33,543 bases of DNA, from NCBI GenBank assembly GCA_045645805.1, contig JAZRJL010000073.1, positions 1 through 33,543 of the forward strand, given 5' to 3'. This DNA comes from SIG440 sp045645805. GTDB taxonomy: Bacteria; Bacillota; Clostridia; Monoglobales; Monoglobaceae. The position numbers and the translations under genes are program-made. Numbering within the stretch: position 1 is the first letter of the stretch; each line of letters opens with the position of its first letter. The notes below the pieces were generated by a model. It saw nothing but the letters and a program-made list of their open reading frames with translations. It was not told the DNA's origin and searched no databases. Below, piece after piece: positions 8,325 through 16,909 of the stretch.

Positions 8325-8361
8325 GAAAAAACCCGTCTCAAAGAAAAGCTTTGAGACGGGT
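8325..8361 (-). terminator. Intrinsic terminator of the T-box leader
   Basis: A 13-bp perfect stem, 8331-8343 with 8349-8361 (ACCCGTCTCAAAG and its complement), has a 5-base loop. On the minus strand a run of six T (8331-8326) follows directly. Its position just after the T-box sequence is the standard place for the conditional terminator. Confidence 0.93.
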
Positions 8362-8628
8362 GAAAATCACTCGCGGTACCACTCAAATTGCGGAAAACCT
8401 CCGCCCCTCGTCAGGCTCCATCAAGCCCTTTGCACTAACGTAGCATTCACGAAAGGTATCTACTTATCCCAAATGGAATGTTCTCACCTTCAGCTCGGAA
8501 GTGAGGGGTACATTGAAACTGACGCTGTCGATTTGCACCAACCACCGACTCTCTAAAAGCCGTCATATTTCGTACCTTCTTCGTCTCAGCTTTTAATATA
8601 CTAAAATCCTTTTGGACTTTATAAAACA
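8325..8628 (-). promoter_or_regulatory. T-box leader (tRNA-sensing riboswitch)
   Basis: The minus strand carries the T-box sequence AATTTGAGTGGTACCGCG (8389-8372), a Stem I distal region with AGAGAG and GGTGGTTGGTGCAAATCG, and a terminator whose arms can rearrange into the antiterminator. Uncharged tRNA binding would allow read-through into the P-loop ATPase, VOR, ilvE and LeuA-like genes. The specifier lies in the stretch AATGTACCCCTCA. GTA (Val), ATG (Met) and TGT (Cys) can be read there. The antiterminator bulge TGGT requires a tRNA with discriminator A, which disfavours tRNA-Cys (U73) and fits tRNA-Val. Valine is my best guess given the operon, not a proof. Other codons nearby, such as TTC (Phe), are not excluded. 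Confidence 0.93.
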
Positions 8629-8634
8629 AAAATA

Positions 8635-8663
8635 ATTATACCACTGTGTTTTGTCATTGTCAA
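8635..8663 (-). promoter_or_regulatory. Consensus sigma-A promoter for the T-box operon
   Basis: The minus strand has TTGACA (8663-8658), exactly 17 bases, then TATAAT (8640-8635). Both boxes match the consensus perfectly. The expected start, near 8628, lies just before the T-box Stem I. A promoter this strong fits a gene set whose control is moved to the leader terminator. Confidence 0.9.
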
Positions 8664-8721
8664 TAGTTTTTTTAAACTTTTTTTGTTAGATTTGACATTA
8701 AACTACAAATTATGTTTTTTC

Positions 8722-10416
8722 TTATTTTAAGGGTCCGTATCCGGCAAGCTCAACACATTGCTGACCTGCTTCGGTAAGCATAAATTCAGCCATTTTACGT
8801 GCAGGTGCATCCTGCGGTGTATCCTTTCTCAAAACAATATAGGTGTTGTTTGCAAGAGGATAGCTTCCGTCTGCTATTGTTTCATCTGTCGGCTGAACTC
8901 CATCTATTGCAAGAAGCTTTAGATGCCTTTTGGTATCAAGCACAGCATCAACATTATGATAGTAATAATAAATACTGTAACCAAGCCCGTATCCCACGGG
9001 GTCTTCGGTTTCAGCCGCTATTACATCTGTTAACACGTTTGACATGGTCATTGATGTTTCCTTTTGAACTTCAGGATGTATTTCGTTGCCGTTTAAAAAG
9101 TGCTTTTCCATCTGTGCATGGCTTCCGCTATCGTTGTTGCGGCAATAAGGGTAAATAAGTGCAGCTCCTCCGCCAATTTCATTCCAGTTACTGTATGCAT
9201 TATTTACATAGATATTTGTTATCTGTTCTTTAGAAAGACCGGTTGCAGGATTATCTGCATTGGTAAAGAAAATCATTGCATCATACGCAATGGGAATAAG
9301 TTCAAGCTCAACCCCTTTTTCTTCAGCAAGTTTTAATATATCACTTGCCGGATATACCGAGGCAAAAAGCATATCCACTTCGCCGTTTATAAGTCTTTGA
9401 TAAGATGCGTGGCTTTTGCTGTGCTTTGATGGATATTTTTCATGCGTTTCTCCGTTGTAGAAAAGCTGCGTAAAAACAGCCTGTGAAAAAGGATGCGTTG
9501 ATGTCGAACCATCAATTACCGGCATTTCTTTATCAAAGCCAAACTGTACTGCTATATCCGATGGATAGCTTTGGCACACCCGAGCGGTATTTCTTAATAT
9601 ATATGCAACATCATATCTTGTTGCTGCCTGTTGTGGCTTTAAAACACGTATTGGATTCTCAGGGTCTGTTGCTTCGTAATCTGATACATAGCTTACACCG
9701 ATTAAATCATACGCCTCCTTCGCCCATTCTGAAACGCTGTCCATATCCTTTATATTATCTACTGTCCGGCCCGGGCATCTTAGTCCTGCATACTTCAAGG
9801 CTCTTACCACCATAACCGTCAATTCCTCACGGCTTACATTACGATTTGGTGCAAAAATGGTTTCGGAATCCCCCATAACTATCCCTGCCTTATGTGCCGC
9901 AGCAACATTGCCAAAGAACCAGTCATTGCGTTTAACATCTTCAAACTTAAGTTCATATGAATTTTCGGTATGAAGTCCCATAAACCGCATTATCATAGCG
10001 GTTGCCTCTGCACGTGTAACGTTGTCAAACGGCTTTGCCTCGCCTTTTTCATTGCCCATAATGACCCCTGTCCTCGACAATTGCATTATATCGTTAAACT
10101 CGTATTTTGCTGGGTCGTAATCTGTAAATTTTATTTCATCAGGAACAAATGCCTCAATCTCTCTTTCCTTGTCCGCAGCAGGAATAGTGGCAAACACGTA
10201 ACCGTTGTAGTAAGCCGACAGGGTTATTGCCTGTCCTGAATCCTTAAACCGTGCCACAGTCCGCCAGGAATCATTGTCCTTAATATCTTCAGGAAAAGGT
10301 ATTTTAAGGACAGCAAAATTCTCATTGTCTTTTTCAGAAACAGAAGAAAAAACGCTGCAACAGGTGTATGACACAATTAATGATAAAACCAAAATAAATA
10401 TCAATATCTTTTTCAT
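8722..10416 (-). CDS. SLH-domain protein with PstS-like substrate-binding domain
   Basis: A 564-residue exported protein. An N-terminal hydrophobic signal (about 1-25) is followed by a small unassigned region, three S-layer homology repeats (about 107-148, 157-207 and 219-278, with VTRAEA and VSREEL-type cores), and a type-2 periplasmic-binding domain (about 298-564). The last resembles phosphate-binding PstS: DGSTSTHPF near 302 and NNDSGSHAQME, compared with PstS GSTS and GSGTR. SLH repeats normally bind pyruvylated cell-wall polymers, so the ligand-binding domain would sit on the wall instead of being a membrane lipoprotein. The CC near residue 20 does not form a good lipobox. No permease or ATPase gene is next to it. 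A phosphate or other oxyanion sensor or scavenger is possible. AAAGGAG precedes the ATG. Confidence 0.85.
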   Translation of the reverse strand: MKKILIFILVLSLIVSYTCCSVFSSVSEKDNENFAVLKIPFPEDIKDNDSWRTVARFKDSGQAITLSAYYNGYVFATIPAADKEREIEAFVPDEIKFTDYDPAKYEFNDIMQLSRTGVIMGNEKGEAKPFDNVTRAEATAMIMRFMGLHTENSYELKFEDVKRNDWFFGNVAAAHKAGIVMGDSETIFAPNRNVSREELTVMVVRALKYAGLRCPGRTVDNIKDMDSVSEWAKEAYDLIGVSYVSDYEATDPENPIRVLKPQQAATRYDVAYILRNTARVCQSYPSDIAVQFGFDKEMPVIDGSTSTHPFSQAVFTQLFYNGETHEKYPSKHSKSHASYQRLINGEVDMLFASVYPASDILKLAEEKGVELELIPIAYDAMIFFTNADNPATGLSKEQITNIYVNNAYSNWNEIGGGAALIYPYCRNNDSGSHAQMEKHFLNGNEIHPEVQKETSMTMSNVLTDVIAAETEDPVGYGLGYSIYYYYHNVDAVLDTKRHLKLLAIDGVQPTDETIADGSYPLANNTYIVLRKDTPQDAPARKMAEFMLTEAGQQCVELAGYGPLK

Positions 10417-10478
10417 ATTTATATCTCCTTTTATTAATCTATACTAATTTTATCCTCGTATCTTAAAGAGTTATTATA

Positions 10479-10502
10479 AAGGCTGAACCGGGGTTCAGCC
10501 TT
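10479..10502 (-). terminator. Hairpin after hpf
   Basis: A perfect 10-bp inverted repeat (AAGGCTGAAC, 10479-10488, with 10493-10502) with a 4-base loop lies just after the hpf stop. On the minus strand it is followed by TTTATAAT, a weak T tract, so it is a plausible but not ideal terminator. Confidence 0.7.
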
Positions 10503-10512
10503 AAAAACCTTA

Positions 10513-11049
10513 TTATTCAATTTCTATCAAACCATAGTTGCCGTCTTTTCTGCGATACACAATATTTTCCTTTTGTGTGTCGGGGTTAAGGAAAATAAAG
10601 AAATCATGACCAAGCATATTCATTTGAAGAACTGCCTCCTCAGCAGACATTGGCTTTGACTCAATCTTTTTAGTCTTTATAATCTTAAACTCGCCGCTGT
10701 CCTCAGAAACCGGCTCCGGATTATCAATTATTGAAGCATATTCCTCAAAACCTGGTCTGTGGAGATGCTTTGCAAGCTTTGTTTTGTGTTTTCTAATCTG
10801 GCGGTCAAGATTTGAAAGACATTCATCAGCAGCACAAATCAAATCCCTGTCACGTGCTTCAGCTCTTAAAATAAAGCCTTTGTTAAAGATTGTAATTTCC
10901 ATAACAATATCCGCTTTTTGCTCTGACACAAGCACTTTACATTCAAGGTCTGCATCAAAAAACTTGTCAAGCTTTTTAAGCTTTGCGAGCAGTTTTTCTT
11001 TGCGGCTGTCCGACAATTCTACCTTTTTGCAAATAACATTATACTTCAT
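10513..11049 (-). CDS. hpf: Ribosome hibernation promoting factor, long form
   Basis: 178 residues: an N-terminal RaiA/HPF beta-alpha domain (about 1-100, start MKYNVICKKVELSDSRKE) that binds the 30S decoding/mRNA channel, a linker, and the C-terminal dimerisation domain (about 125-178; KPMSAEEAVLQMNMLGHDFF and the YRRKDGNYGLIE end). The two-domain long form drives 100S ribosome dimers in most bacteria outside the gamma-proteobacteria. It has its own promoter and a terminator-like hairpin, so it is probably monocistronic. GGAGG precedes the ATG. Confidence 0.95.
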   Translation of the reverse strand: MKYNVICKKVELSDSRKEKLLAKLKKLDKFFDADLECKVLVSEQKADIVMEITIFNKGFILRAEARDRDLICAADECLSNLDRQIRKHKTKLAKHLHRPGFEEYASIIDNPEPVSEDSGEFKIIKTKKIESKPMSAEEAVLQMNMLGHDFFIFLNPDTQKENIVYRRKDGNYGLIEIE

Positions 11050-11109
11050 AAATCTTGCCTCCGTTCAAACTAAAATCACAAATAGATAGCTTTTATCCTT
11101 TGCATTTTT

Positions 11110-11138
11110 ATTTTATCATATATTTGTGGAAATTGCAA
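11110..11138 (-). promoter_or_regulatory. Likely promoter of hpf
   Basis: On the minus strand TTGCAA (11138-11133), 17 bases, then TAAAAT (11115-11110), about 60 bases before the hpf start. Spacing is ideal and each box has at most two mismatches to the sigma-A consensus. TGCAAGGTTTTT occurs twice just upstream (near 11133 and 11157); its meaning is unclear. Confidence 0.65.
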
Positions 11139-11179
11139 GGTTTTTTGTATAATTTATGCAAGGTTTTTGTTAACAATCA

Positions 11180-12346
11180 TCAATCGTATATAAAGTCTAC
11201 AGTAATAACACAATTGAACTTCTCATCTATTTCTTTAATTTTTTCAACAACAGTATTCTTTATCCCATCAAAATTCTCGATATCAAGAGGTGCTTCTATA
11301 TCAAAAATAAGATTTACATTACTTTCGCCGTCTGTCATTCTGAAATCATGAATGCCCATTCTTTCGTCAATGCCCTTTACGATTTTAAGAATCATCTCAC
11401 GCATTGCTGATGTTTTTTCGCAATTGACTGTAATGGGGTCCATATGAACAACAATGTGTATACCAAGCTCGCGTTCAATTTTATGTTCAAGCTCATCAAT
11501 TACCTCATGAATCTCAACCACGTTGCAATCATCAGGAACTTCGGCATGAACGGATGCCAAAATTCTTCCCGGCCCATAATCATGAACAATCAAATCATGA
11601 ACTCCAACAACGCCCGGAGCAGCAAGAATACGGCTTCGCACAGCCTCAATTACTCCCTTTTCAGGTGCAGCTCCAAGCAAGAGTCCTATTGTATCAAGTG
11701 AAATCTTAAAGCCGGAATACATAATCATAAAGGATACAACAGTACCCACAATTCCGTCAAGTGCAGGAAAGCTTATAATTTTGCCGATTACAGAACTGAA
11801 AACAACCGCACTTGTGGCAATAACATCATTTATGCAATCCTTTGCTGTTGCCATAAGAATACCCGAATTTGTAAGTCGTCCTATATATTTGTTATAGGAA
11901 TACATCCAAAGCTTTACGGGGATAGAAACGCATAATATAATCACAAGAATTGTATTCAACCGTACCTGCTGCGGATTAAATATTTTTGTGACCGAAGTTT
12001 TTAAAAGCTCAAATCCCACAAGCATAATTATAAACGATACTATAAGTGACGAAACATATTCTATTCTGCCGTGTCCAAAGGGATGCTCTTTATCGGGTTT
12101 TTTAGCACTCAGCTTTGCACCGATAATCGCCACTGCTGACGAGCCTGTGTCCGAAAGATTGTTAAAGGCATCGGATATAATTGCAATACTTGACATTGTT
12201 GCTCCAACACACAGCTTTACAGCAAACAAAAACAAATTGCATATAATCCCCAGTATCCCTGCAAACACCGAACACCTTGTTCGCACATCGGTATTGCCTG
12301 TATCGGGATTTTCTCCTATGAATTTTCTTAAAAGAAGCTTAATCAA
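11180..12346 (-). CDS. Cation diffusion facilitator family transporter
   Basis: A CDF-type divalent metal/proton antiporter of 388 residues when read from the TTG at 12346. That start follows AGGAGG at 10 bases and gives MIKLLLRKFIGENPDTGN, like typical clostridial CDF proteins; an in-frame extension to 12400 lacks support. Membrane-domain metal ligands are visible as SDAFNNLSD (TM2) and DCINDV (TM5), with the loop HPFGHGRIEY. The long cytosolic C-terminal half carries a CDF dimerisation domain (HDLIVHDYGPGRILASVHAEV) plus a second ferredoxin-like repeat, so it is longer than the minimal family. Transported metal (Zn, Mn, Fe or Co) is not evident. It lies after dnaE on the same strand, with an 86-base gap. 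Confidence 0.93.
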   Translation of the reverse strand: MIKLLLRKFIGENPDTGNTDVRTRCSVFAGILGIICNLFLFAVKLCVGATMSSIAIISDAFNNLSDTGSSAVAIIGAKLSAKKPDKEHPFGHGRIEYVSSLIVSFIIMLVGFELLKTSVTKIFNPQQVRLNTILVIILCVSIPVKLWMYSYNKYIGRLTNSGILMATAKDCINDVIATSAVVFSSVIGKIISFPALDGIVGTVVSFMIMYSGFKISLDTIGLLLGAAPEKGVIEAVRSRILAAPGVVGVHDLIVHDYGPGRILASVHAEVPDDCNVVEIHEVIDELEHKIERELGIHIVVHMDPITVNCEKTSAMREMILKIVKGIDERMGIHDFRMTDGESNVNLIFDIEAPLDIENFDGIKNTVVEKIKEIDEKFNCVITVDFIYD

Positions 12347-12432
12347 AAGCTTTGCACCTCCTGTTAAACAAAATTTGCCAATATACATTATACACAGCAA
12401 AGCTTGTTCGGGTTACCTTAATCCGACAGTAG

Positions 12433-15400
12433 CTAAACAGTTTTTACATTATCATTGCCAAGAATTTTTTTCAACTCATCAACAACATTCATATCCCACA
12501 CCCACATCGATTTTGGTGCCTGAACTGATTTTTGAGTATCCGCATAATAGATAATCACGGGAATATTGCCTTTTTTGCCATTAAGCATATTTTTTACCGC
12601 AGTAAAGCCCTGCTCATCCTTTGAATCAAGCTTTACAAACAATTTATTAAAAGGCTTTTTAATTGCCATAAGCGGTACAATCTCCTCAAGCCTGATTTTG
12701 GTGGGCTTGTCCTCCTGAACATCAAGATTCCCCGATATAAGACAAATATTTTCCTCTCTTAACTGTTGTTCAAATTTCCTTACCTGGCTTGGGAAAACCA
12801 ATACTTCAATTTCCCCCGTCAAATCTTCAAGAGTAATATAAAGCATAAGCTCGCCACGTTTGGTAAGCTGTTCGCGTCGTTTTGAAATCATACCCCCGAT
12901 TTTCACCTTTGAATCAGAAACGAACTGTCCGTTTTCGTTTTCGGTTACTTCAAGAACAGTTGTGCTTGAAGCCGCAGAAATGGTATCCTCCATGCCGTCA
13001 AGAGGGTGACCCGAAACATAAACACCTAAATATTCCTTTTCAAAATTAAGAAGCTCACGCTTGTCAAATTCAGCTACTTCAGGGAAGTTATCAGCAAGAC
13101 TTTGAGACTCCTCCTCAAACATACTGAAGAAGTCAAGCTGACCCGATACCGCATTTTTTTGCTCTCTCACCGCTGAATCAATAGCACTTTCGTAGACACC
13201 AAGAAGGGTTGAACGTGTAAGACCAAGACTGTCAAAAACACCGCTTTTAATCATCGATTCAACAATTCTTTTATTAAGCTTTTTATCTGCCATACGGTTG
13301 CAAAAATCGGTGAAAGATGAAAACTCACCGTTTTCGCTTCGTTCAGCCGTCATTTCATCAATAAAGGCTGTACCAACATTTTTAATTGCACCAAGACCAA
13401 AACGGATATTCTTGCCGTCAGGCACAAAGCTTGAAAAGCTTTTGTTTATATCAGGCGGCAAAAGATTTATTCCCTGTTTTTTTGCAGAATTTATATATTT
13501 TGTAACCTTGGTGGACTGCCCAAGAATACTTGTAAGAGTCGCAGCATAAAACTCGGTTGGATAATGGCATTTGAGCCATGCTGTCTGGTATGAAACAAAA
13601 GCATATGCTGCAGCATGAGACTTGTTGAAGGCATACTTTGCAAAGTCCATCATTTCGTCAAAGATTAAGGTGGCGGTCTTTTCATCAATCCCACGTTTCA
13701 TTGCACCCTCAACCTCAATGTTGCCATTTTCATCGGTTACACCATAGACAAAGTTCTTACGTTCCTGCTCCATTACCTCGGTTTTCTTCTTTGACATTGC
13801 ACGACGTACAAGGTCAGCACGGCCAAGAGAATATCCGCCAAGCTCACGTACAATCTGCATAACCTGCTCCTGATACACTATACAGCCATAGGTTACGTTA
13901 AGAATATTTTCAAGAAGCGGATGCTTGTACTTTATATTTCCGCTGTTTTTATTTTTTATGTATTGTGGTATTGAATCCATAGGACCCGGTCTGTAAAGGG
14001 AAATTCCTGCTATTATATCTTCAATTGATGACGGCTTGAGTTCTTTCATAAACTCTTTCATTCCGCCGCTTTCAAGCTGAAATACGCCATCTGTGTCGCC
14101 ACGTGAAATCATTGCATAGGTTTCAGGGTCTTCCATATCAATATTATCCATATCAACTTCAATACCATGAGTATTTTTTATATTTTCCACCGCGTCACGT
14201 ATCACGGTAAGTGTCCTCAGTCCAAGAAAGTCCATCTTTAAAAGACCAAGTCTTTCAATTGTAGTCATTGTAAACTGAGTTGTTATTACATCATCATTTC
14301 TCGAAAGGGGAACATATGTCTGAACAGGCTCACGGGTGATTACCACACCTGCCGCATGGGTAGAGGTATGCCTTGGCAACCCCTCAAGCTGTGACGAAAC
14401 ATCTATCAGCCTTTTAACCTGCGGGTCGGAATCATACATAGCCTTAAGCTGATTGTTGCTCTCTAAAGCCTTTTCAATTGTAATATTAAGCTCATTGGGT
14501 ATCTGCTTTGCAACACCGTCAACAAAACCATAGGGCATATCAAGTGCACGTCCCGTGTCACGTATAGCAAGCTTTGCCGCCATTGTACCAAAGGTAACAA
14601 TTTGTGCAACCTTTTCACTGCCGTATTTACGGTTTACATAGTCAATTACTTCACCTCGGCGTTCATAACAAAAATCTATATCAATATCCGGCATTGTTAC
14701 ACGCTCGGGGTTTAAAAACCTTTCAAAAATAAGTTCATATTTTATGGGGTCAATATTTGTTATTTCAAGACAATATGAAACAATACTTCCTGCCGCACTT
14801 CCTCGTCCGGGACCAACACGAATTCCATTCTCACGGGCAAAGCGAATAAAGTCCCATACAATCAGAAAGTAATCTACATAACCCATTTTTTCAATGGTAG
14901 TAAGCTCATAATCAAGTCTTGCCTTTAATTCATCGGATGGTTCTTTATACCTTTTCAAAAGTCCGTTTTGACAAAGCTCAGTCAGGTAGCTGTATGATGT
15001 ATAGCCTTCTGGAAGCTCGAATTTAGGAAGATGCAATTTGCCAAACACAATATCTACATTACACATATCTGCAATCTTCTGTGTATTTTCAATAGCCTCA
15101 GGAACATAAGAGAAAAGCTCCTGCATTTCCGCCTCGGACTTAACAAACATTTCATCTGTGGACATTTTCATTCTGTCCTCGTCATAAATTGTCTTACCCA
15201 TCTGTATACACATAAGAACGTCCTGAAATTCTGCATCCTCACGCTTCACATAATGTATGTCGTTGGTTGCAACAAGTCCAAGCCCAAGCTCTTTTGCAAG
15301 ACGTATAAGCTCGGTATTAAGACGTTTTTGCTCATATATGCCATGGTCCTGAATTTCTATATAATAATTCTCTCTGCCAAAAATATCAATAAACTCCAAT

Positions 15401-15873
15401 GCGGACTTTTTGGCATCCTCATAGTTGTCAGCAAGAATTTTCTTCGACAAAACACCCATCATACAGGCGCTCAGGGCAATTATTCCTTCGCTGTTTTTAC
15501 GAAGAACATCCAAATCAATTCGGGGACGGTAATAAAAGCCTTCTACATAGCCTATGGAAACAATATTCATCAAATTTTTATAGCCTTCGTTGTTTTTGGC
15601 AAGCAATATAAGATGCGAGCTTGATGAATCAAGCTCGTGAATTTTGTCCTTATGACCACGTGCCGCAACATAAACCTCACAGCCAAGAACAGGCTTTATT
15701 CCTATGCTTTTTGCGTATTCATAAAAATCAATAACACCAAACATAGAGCCATGGTCGGTTATGGCCATAGAGGTTTGTCCCAATTCCTTTGCACGGTCAA
15801 GGATTTTCTTTATTGTTCCCTCACCGTCAAGCAGGCTGTATGCTGTATGTGTATGTAAATGTGCAAATGCCAT
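12433..15873 (-). CDS. dnaE: DNA polymerase III alpha subunit (DnaE)
   Basis: 1146 residues, normal length for DnaE1. The N-terminal PHP domain shows HLHTHTAYS (5-13) and TDHGSMFGV. The family-C polymerase core carries GRGSAAGS (356-363) and the catalytic aspartates in PDIDID (396, 398, 400). A helix-hairpin-helix region and an OB-fold (about residues 980-1020, KIGGMISKRREQLTKRGELM) follow. No proofreading exonuclease domain is inserted, so it differs from PolC. It lies 43 bases after whiA on the same strand and probably shares its transcript. An AAAGGAAA site precedes the ATG. Confidence 0.97.
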   Translation of the reverse strand: MAFAHLHTHTAYSLLDGEGTIKKILDRAKELGQTSMAITDHGSMFGVIDFYEYAKSIGIKPVLGCEVYVAARGHKDKIHELDSSSSHLILLAKNNEGYKNLMNIVSIGYVEGFYYRPRIDLDVLRKNSEGIIALSACMMGVLSKKILADNYEDAKKSALEFIDIFGRENYYIEIQDHGIYEQKRLNTELIRLAKELGLGLVATNDIHYVKREDAEFQDVLMCIQMGKTIYDEDRMKMSTDEMFVKSEAEMQELFSYVPEAIENTQKIADMCNVDIVFGKLHLPKFELPEGYTSYSYLTELCQNGLLKRYKEPSDELKARLDYELTTIEKMGYVDYFLIVWDFIRFARENGIRVGPGRGSAAGSIVSYCLEITNIDPIKYELIFERFLNPERVTMPDIDIDFCYERRGEVIDYVNRKYGSEKVAQIVTFGTMAAKLAIRDTGRALDMPYGFVDGVAKQIPNELNITIEKALESNNQLKAMYDSDPQVKRLIDVSSQLEGLPRHTSTHAAGVVITREPVQTYVPLSRNDDVITTQFTMTTIERLGLLKMDFLGLRTLTVIRDAVENIKNTHGIEVDMDNIDMEDPETYAMISRGDTDGVFQLESGGMKEFMKELKPSSIEDIIAGISLYRPGPMDSIPQYIKNKNSGNIKYKHPLLENILNVTYGCIVYQEQVMQIVRELGGYSLGRADLVRRAMSKKKTEVMEQERKNFVYGVTDENGNIEVEGAMKRGIDEKTATLIFDEMMDFAKYAFNKSHAAAYAFVSYQTAWLKCHYPTEFYAATLTSILGQSTKVTKYINSAKKQGINLLPPDINKSFSSFVPDGKNIRFGLGAIKNVGTAFIDEMTAERSENGEFSSFTDFCNRMADKKLNKRIVESMIKSGVFDSLGLTRSTLLGVYESAIDSAVREQKNAVSGQLDFFSMFEEESQSLADNFPEVAEFDKRELLNFEKEYLGVYVSGHPLDGMEDTISAASSTTVLEVTENENGQFVSDSKVKIGGMISKRREQLTKRGELMLYITLEDLTGEIEVLVFPSQVRKFEQQLREENICLISGNLDVQEDKPTKIRLEEIVPLMAIKKPFNKLFVKLDSKDEQGFTAVKNMLNGKKGNIPVIIYYADTQKSVQAPKSMWVWDMNVVDELKKILGNDNVKTV

Positions 15874-15916
15874 TTTTTTGTTTCCTTTCTGCCCCTGTGA
15901 ATATTTGGGTCAAAGC

Positions 15917-16795
15917 TTAAAGCTTATTTTCCGCTAAATCCAAAAGCTTTTTTATACGATGGTTTACGCCCGATTTACTAAGTCTTGGAGTAAGCTTTGC
16001 TCCAAGGGCATCAAGGCTTAAATCCTTGTTTTCTTTTCTGAGTATTGCAATCTCCCTGAGGTCATCAGGCAGACTGTCAAGCCCAATTGTCTTTTCAATC
16101 TTGTCTATTGCCTGAATTTGCCTTATTGAAGCCGTTATCACCTTGTCATAATTTGCACTTTCGCTGTTTACAACACGATTCCAGTCGTTTCGAACCTCAC
16201 GCTCAATCTTTACATTCAATATTTCCATCTGTGCCGAAAATGCACCAACGTGAGTCAGTACATCACATATCACATCGCTTTGCTTTGAATAAAGAACAAA
16301 ACTGTTTTTACGTTCGGTAATTTTAAATTCAATCCCCATTTCATCAAGAAAAATTTTAAAATCCTCACAAACGCTGCGGCTTGGTGTGACAAATTCAAGA
16401 TTATAATTCTTTTTGGGGTCAATCAATATTCCACCGCCTAAAAATGCTCCTTTCAGGAACGCACTTTTGCAACATTCATCAGGAGTAAAAAGCTCTGAAA
16501 TCGGTCTTTGTGAACTTTCATATTTAAGAATCATATCAATAAGCTTTTTGTGCGGAACTGTGCAGAAGTAATTTGTCTTTCCCTCTTCCACCGTTACGGA
16601 AACACCGCAGCCGCGTTTTACAAGAACTGCAAAATGCTTTAAAATTTCACAGCTTTCAGAGCTGACACGAATTTCCATATCACCTAGTCTGCCTGCAAAC
16701 ATCAAAAATCCAATAATTTCAGCATCAATACAGCAAGGCTTTGTCGGAAATGTTTTGCAAACAGCCTCTTTGGTTTTTTGTGAAAACGATTTCAA
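15917..16795 (-). CDS. whiA: WhiA, sporulation/cell-division regulator family
   Basis: A 292-residue WhiA: an N-terminal LAGLIDADG-like fold (for example AFLKGAFLGGGILIDPKKNYNLEF split over residues 150-175) and a C-terminal helix-turn-helix with LGAKLTPRLSKSGVNHRIKK. In actinobacteria WhiA controls sporulation; in Bacillus it affects division and chromosome segregation. The start is a TTG at 16795 behind AAGGAG at about 10 bases. dnaE follows. In many Firmicutes whiA follows rapZ and yvcK; here the upstream neighbour is a disrupted transporter, which suggests local rearrangement. Confidence 0.95.
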   Translation of the reverse strand: MKSFSQKTKEAVCKTFPTKPCCIDAEIIGFLMFAGRLGDMEIRVSSESCEILKHFAVLVKRGCGVSVTVEEGKTNYFCTVPHKKLIDMILKYESSQRPISELFTPDECCKSAFLKGAFLGGGILIDPKKNYNLEFVTPSRSVCEDFKIFLDEMGIEFKITERKNSFVLYSKQSDVICDVLTHVGAFSAQMEILNVKIEREVRNDWNRVVNSESANYDKVITASIRQIQAIDKIEKTIGLDSLPDDLREIAILRKENKDLSLDALGAKLTPRLSKSGVNHRIKKLLDLAENKL

Positions 16796-16909
16796 AACAG
16801 ATTATCTCCTTTCCTAATCATATGCTTGGGTTAAACTAAGAGCGAAATTTCATATTATTTTGTATAACCTAAAAACAGTCCTGTCACAAAGCTGTTTCAA
16901 ATATGTTCT

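Noticed and set aside
8372..8628. Cysteine-specific T-box (TGT specifier)
   Set aside because: The antiterminator TGGT requires discriminator A, whereas tRNA-Cys has U73; the operon also has no cysteine genes.
8447..8629. 60-residue frame on the minus strand
   Set aside because: It overlaps the T-box Stem I and specifier region; no ribosome site, and the sequence is explained by RNA structure.
11988..12554. 188-residue frame on the plus strand
   Set aside because: Antisense to the CDF and dnaE genes, with no start signals.
15031..15624. 197-residue frame on the plus strand
   Set aside because: Antisense shadow of dnaE, cysteine- and isoleucine-rich without domain features.
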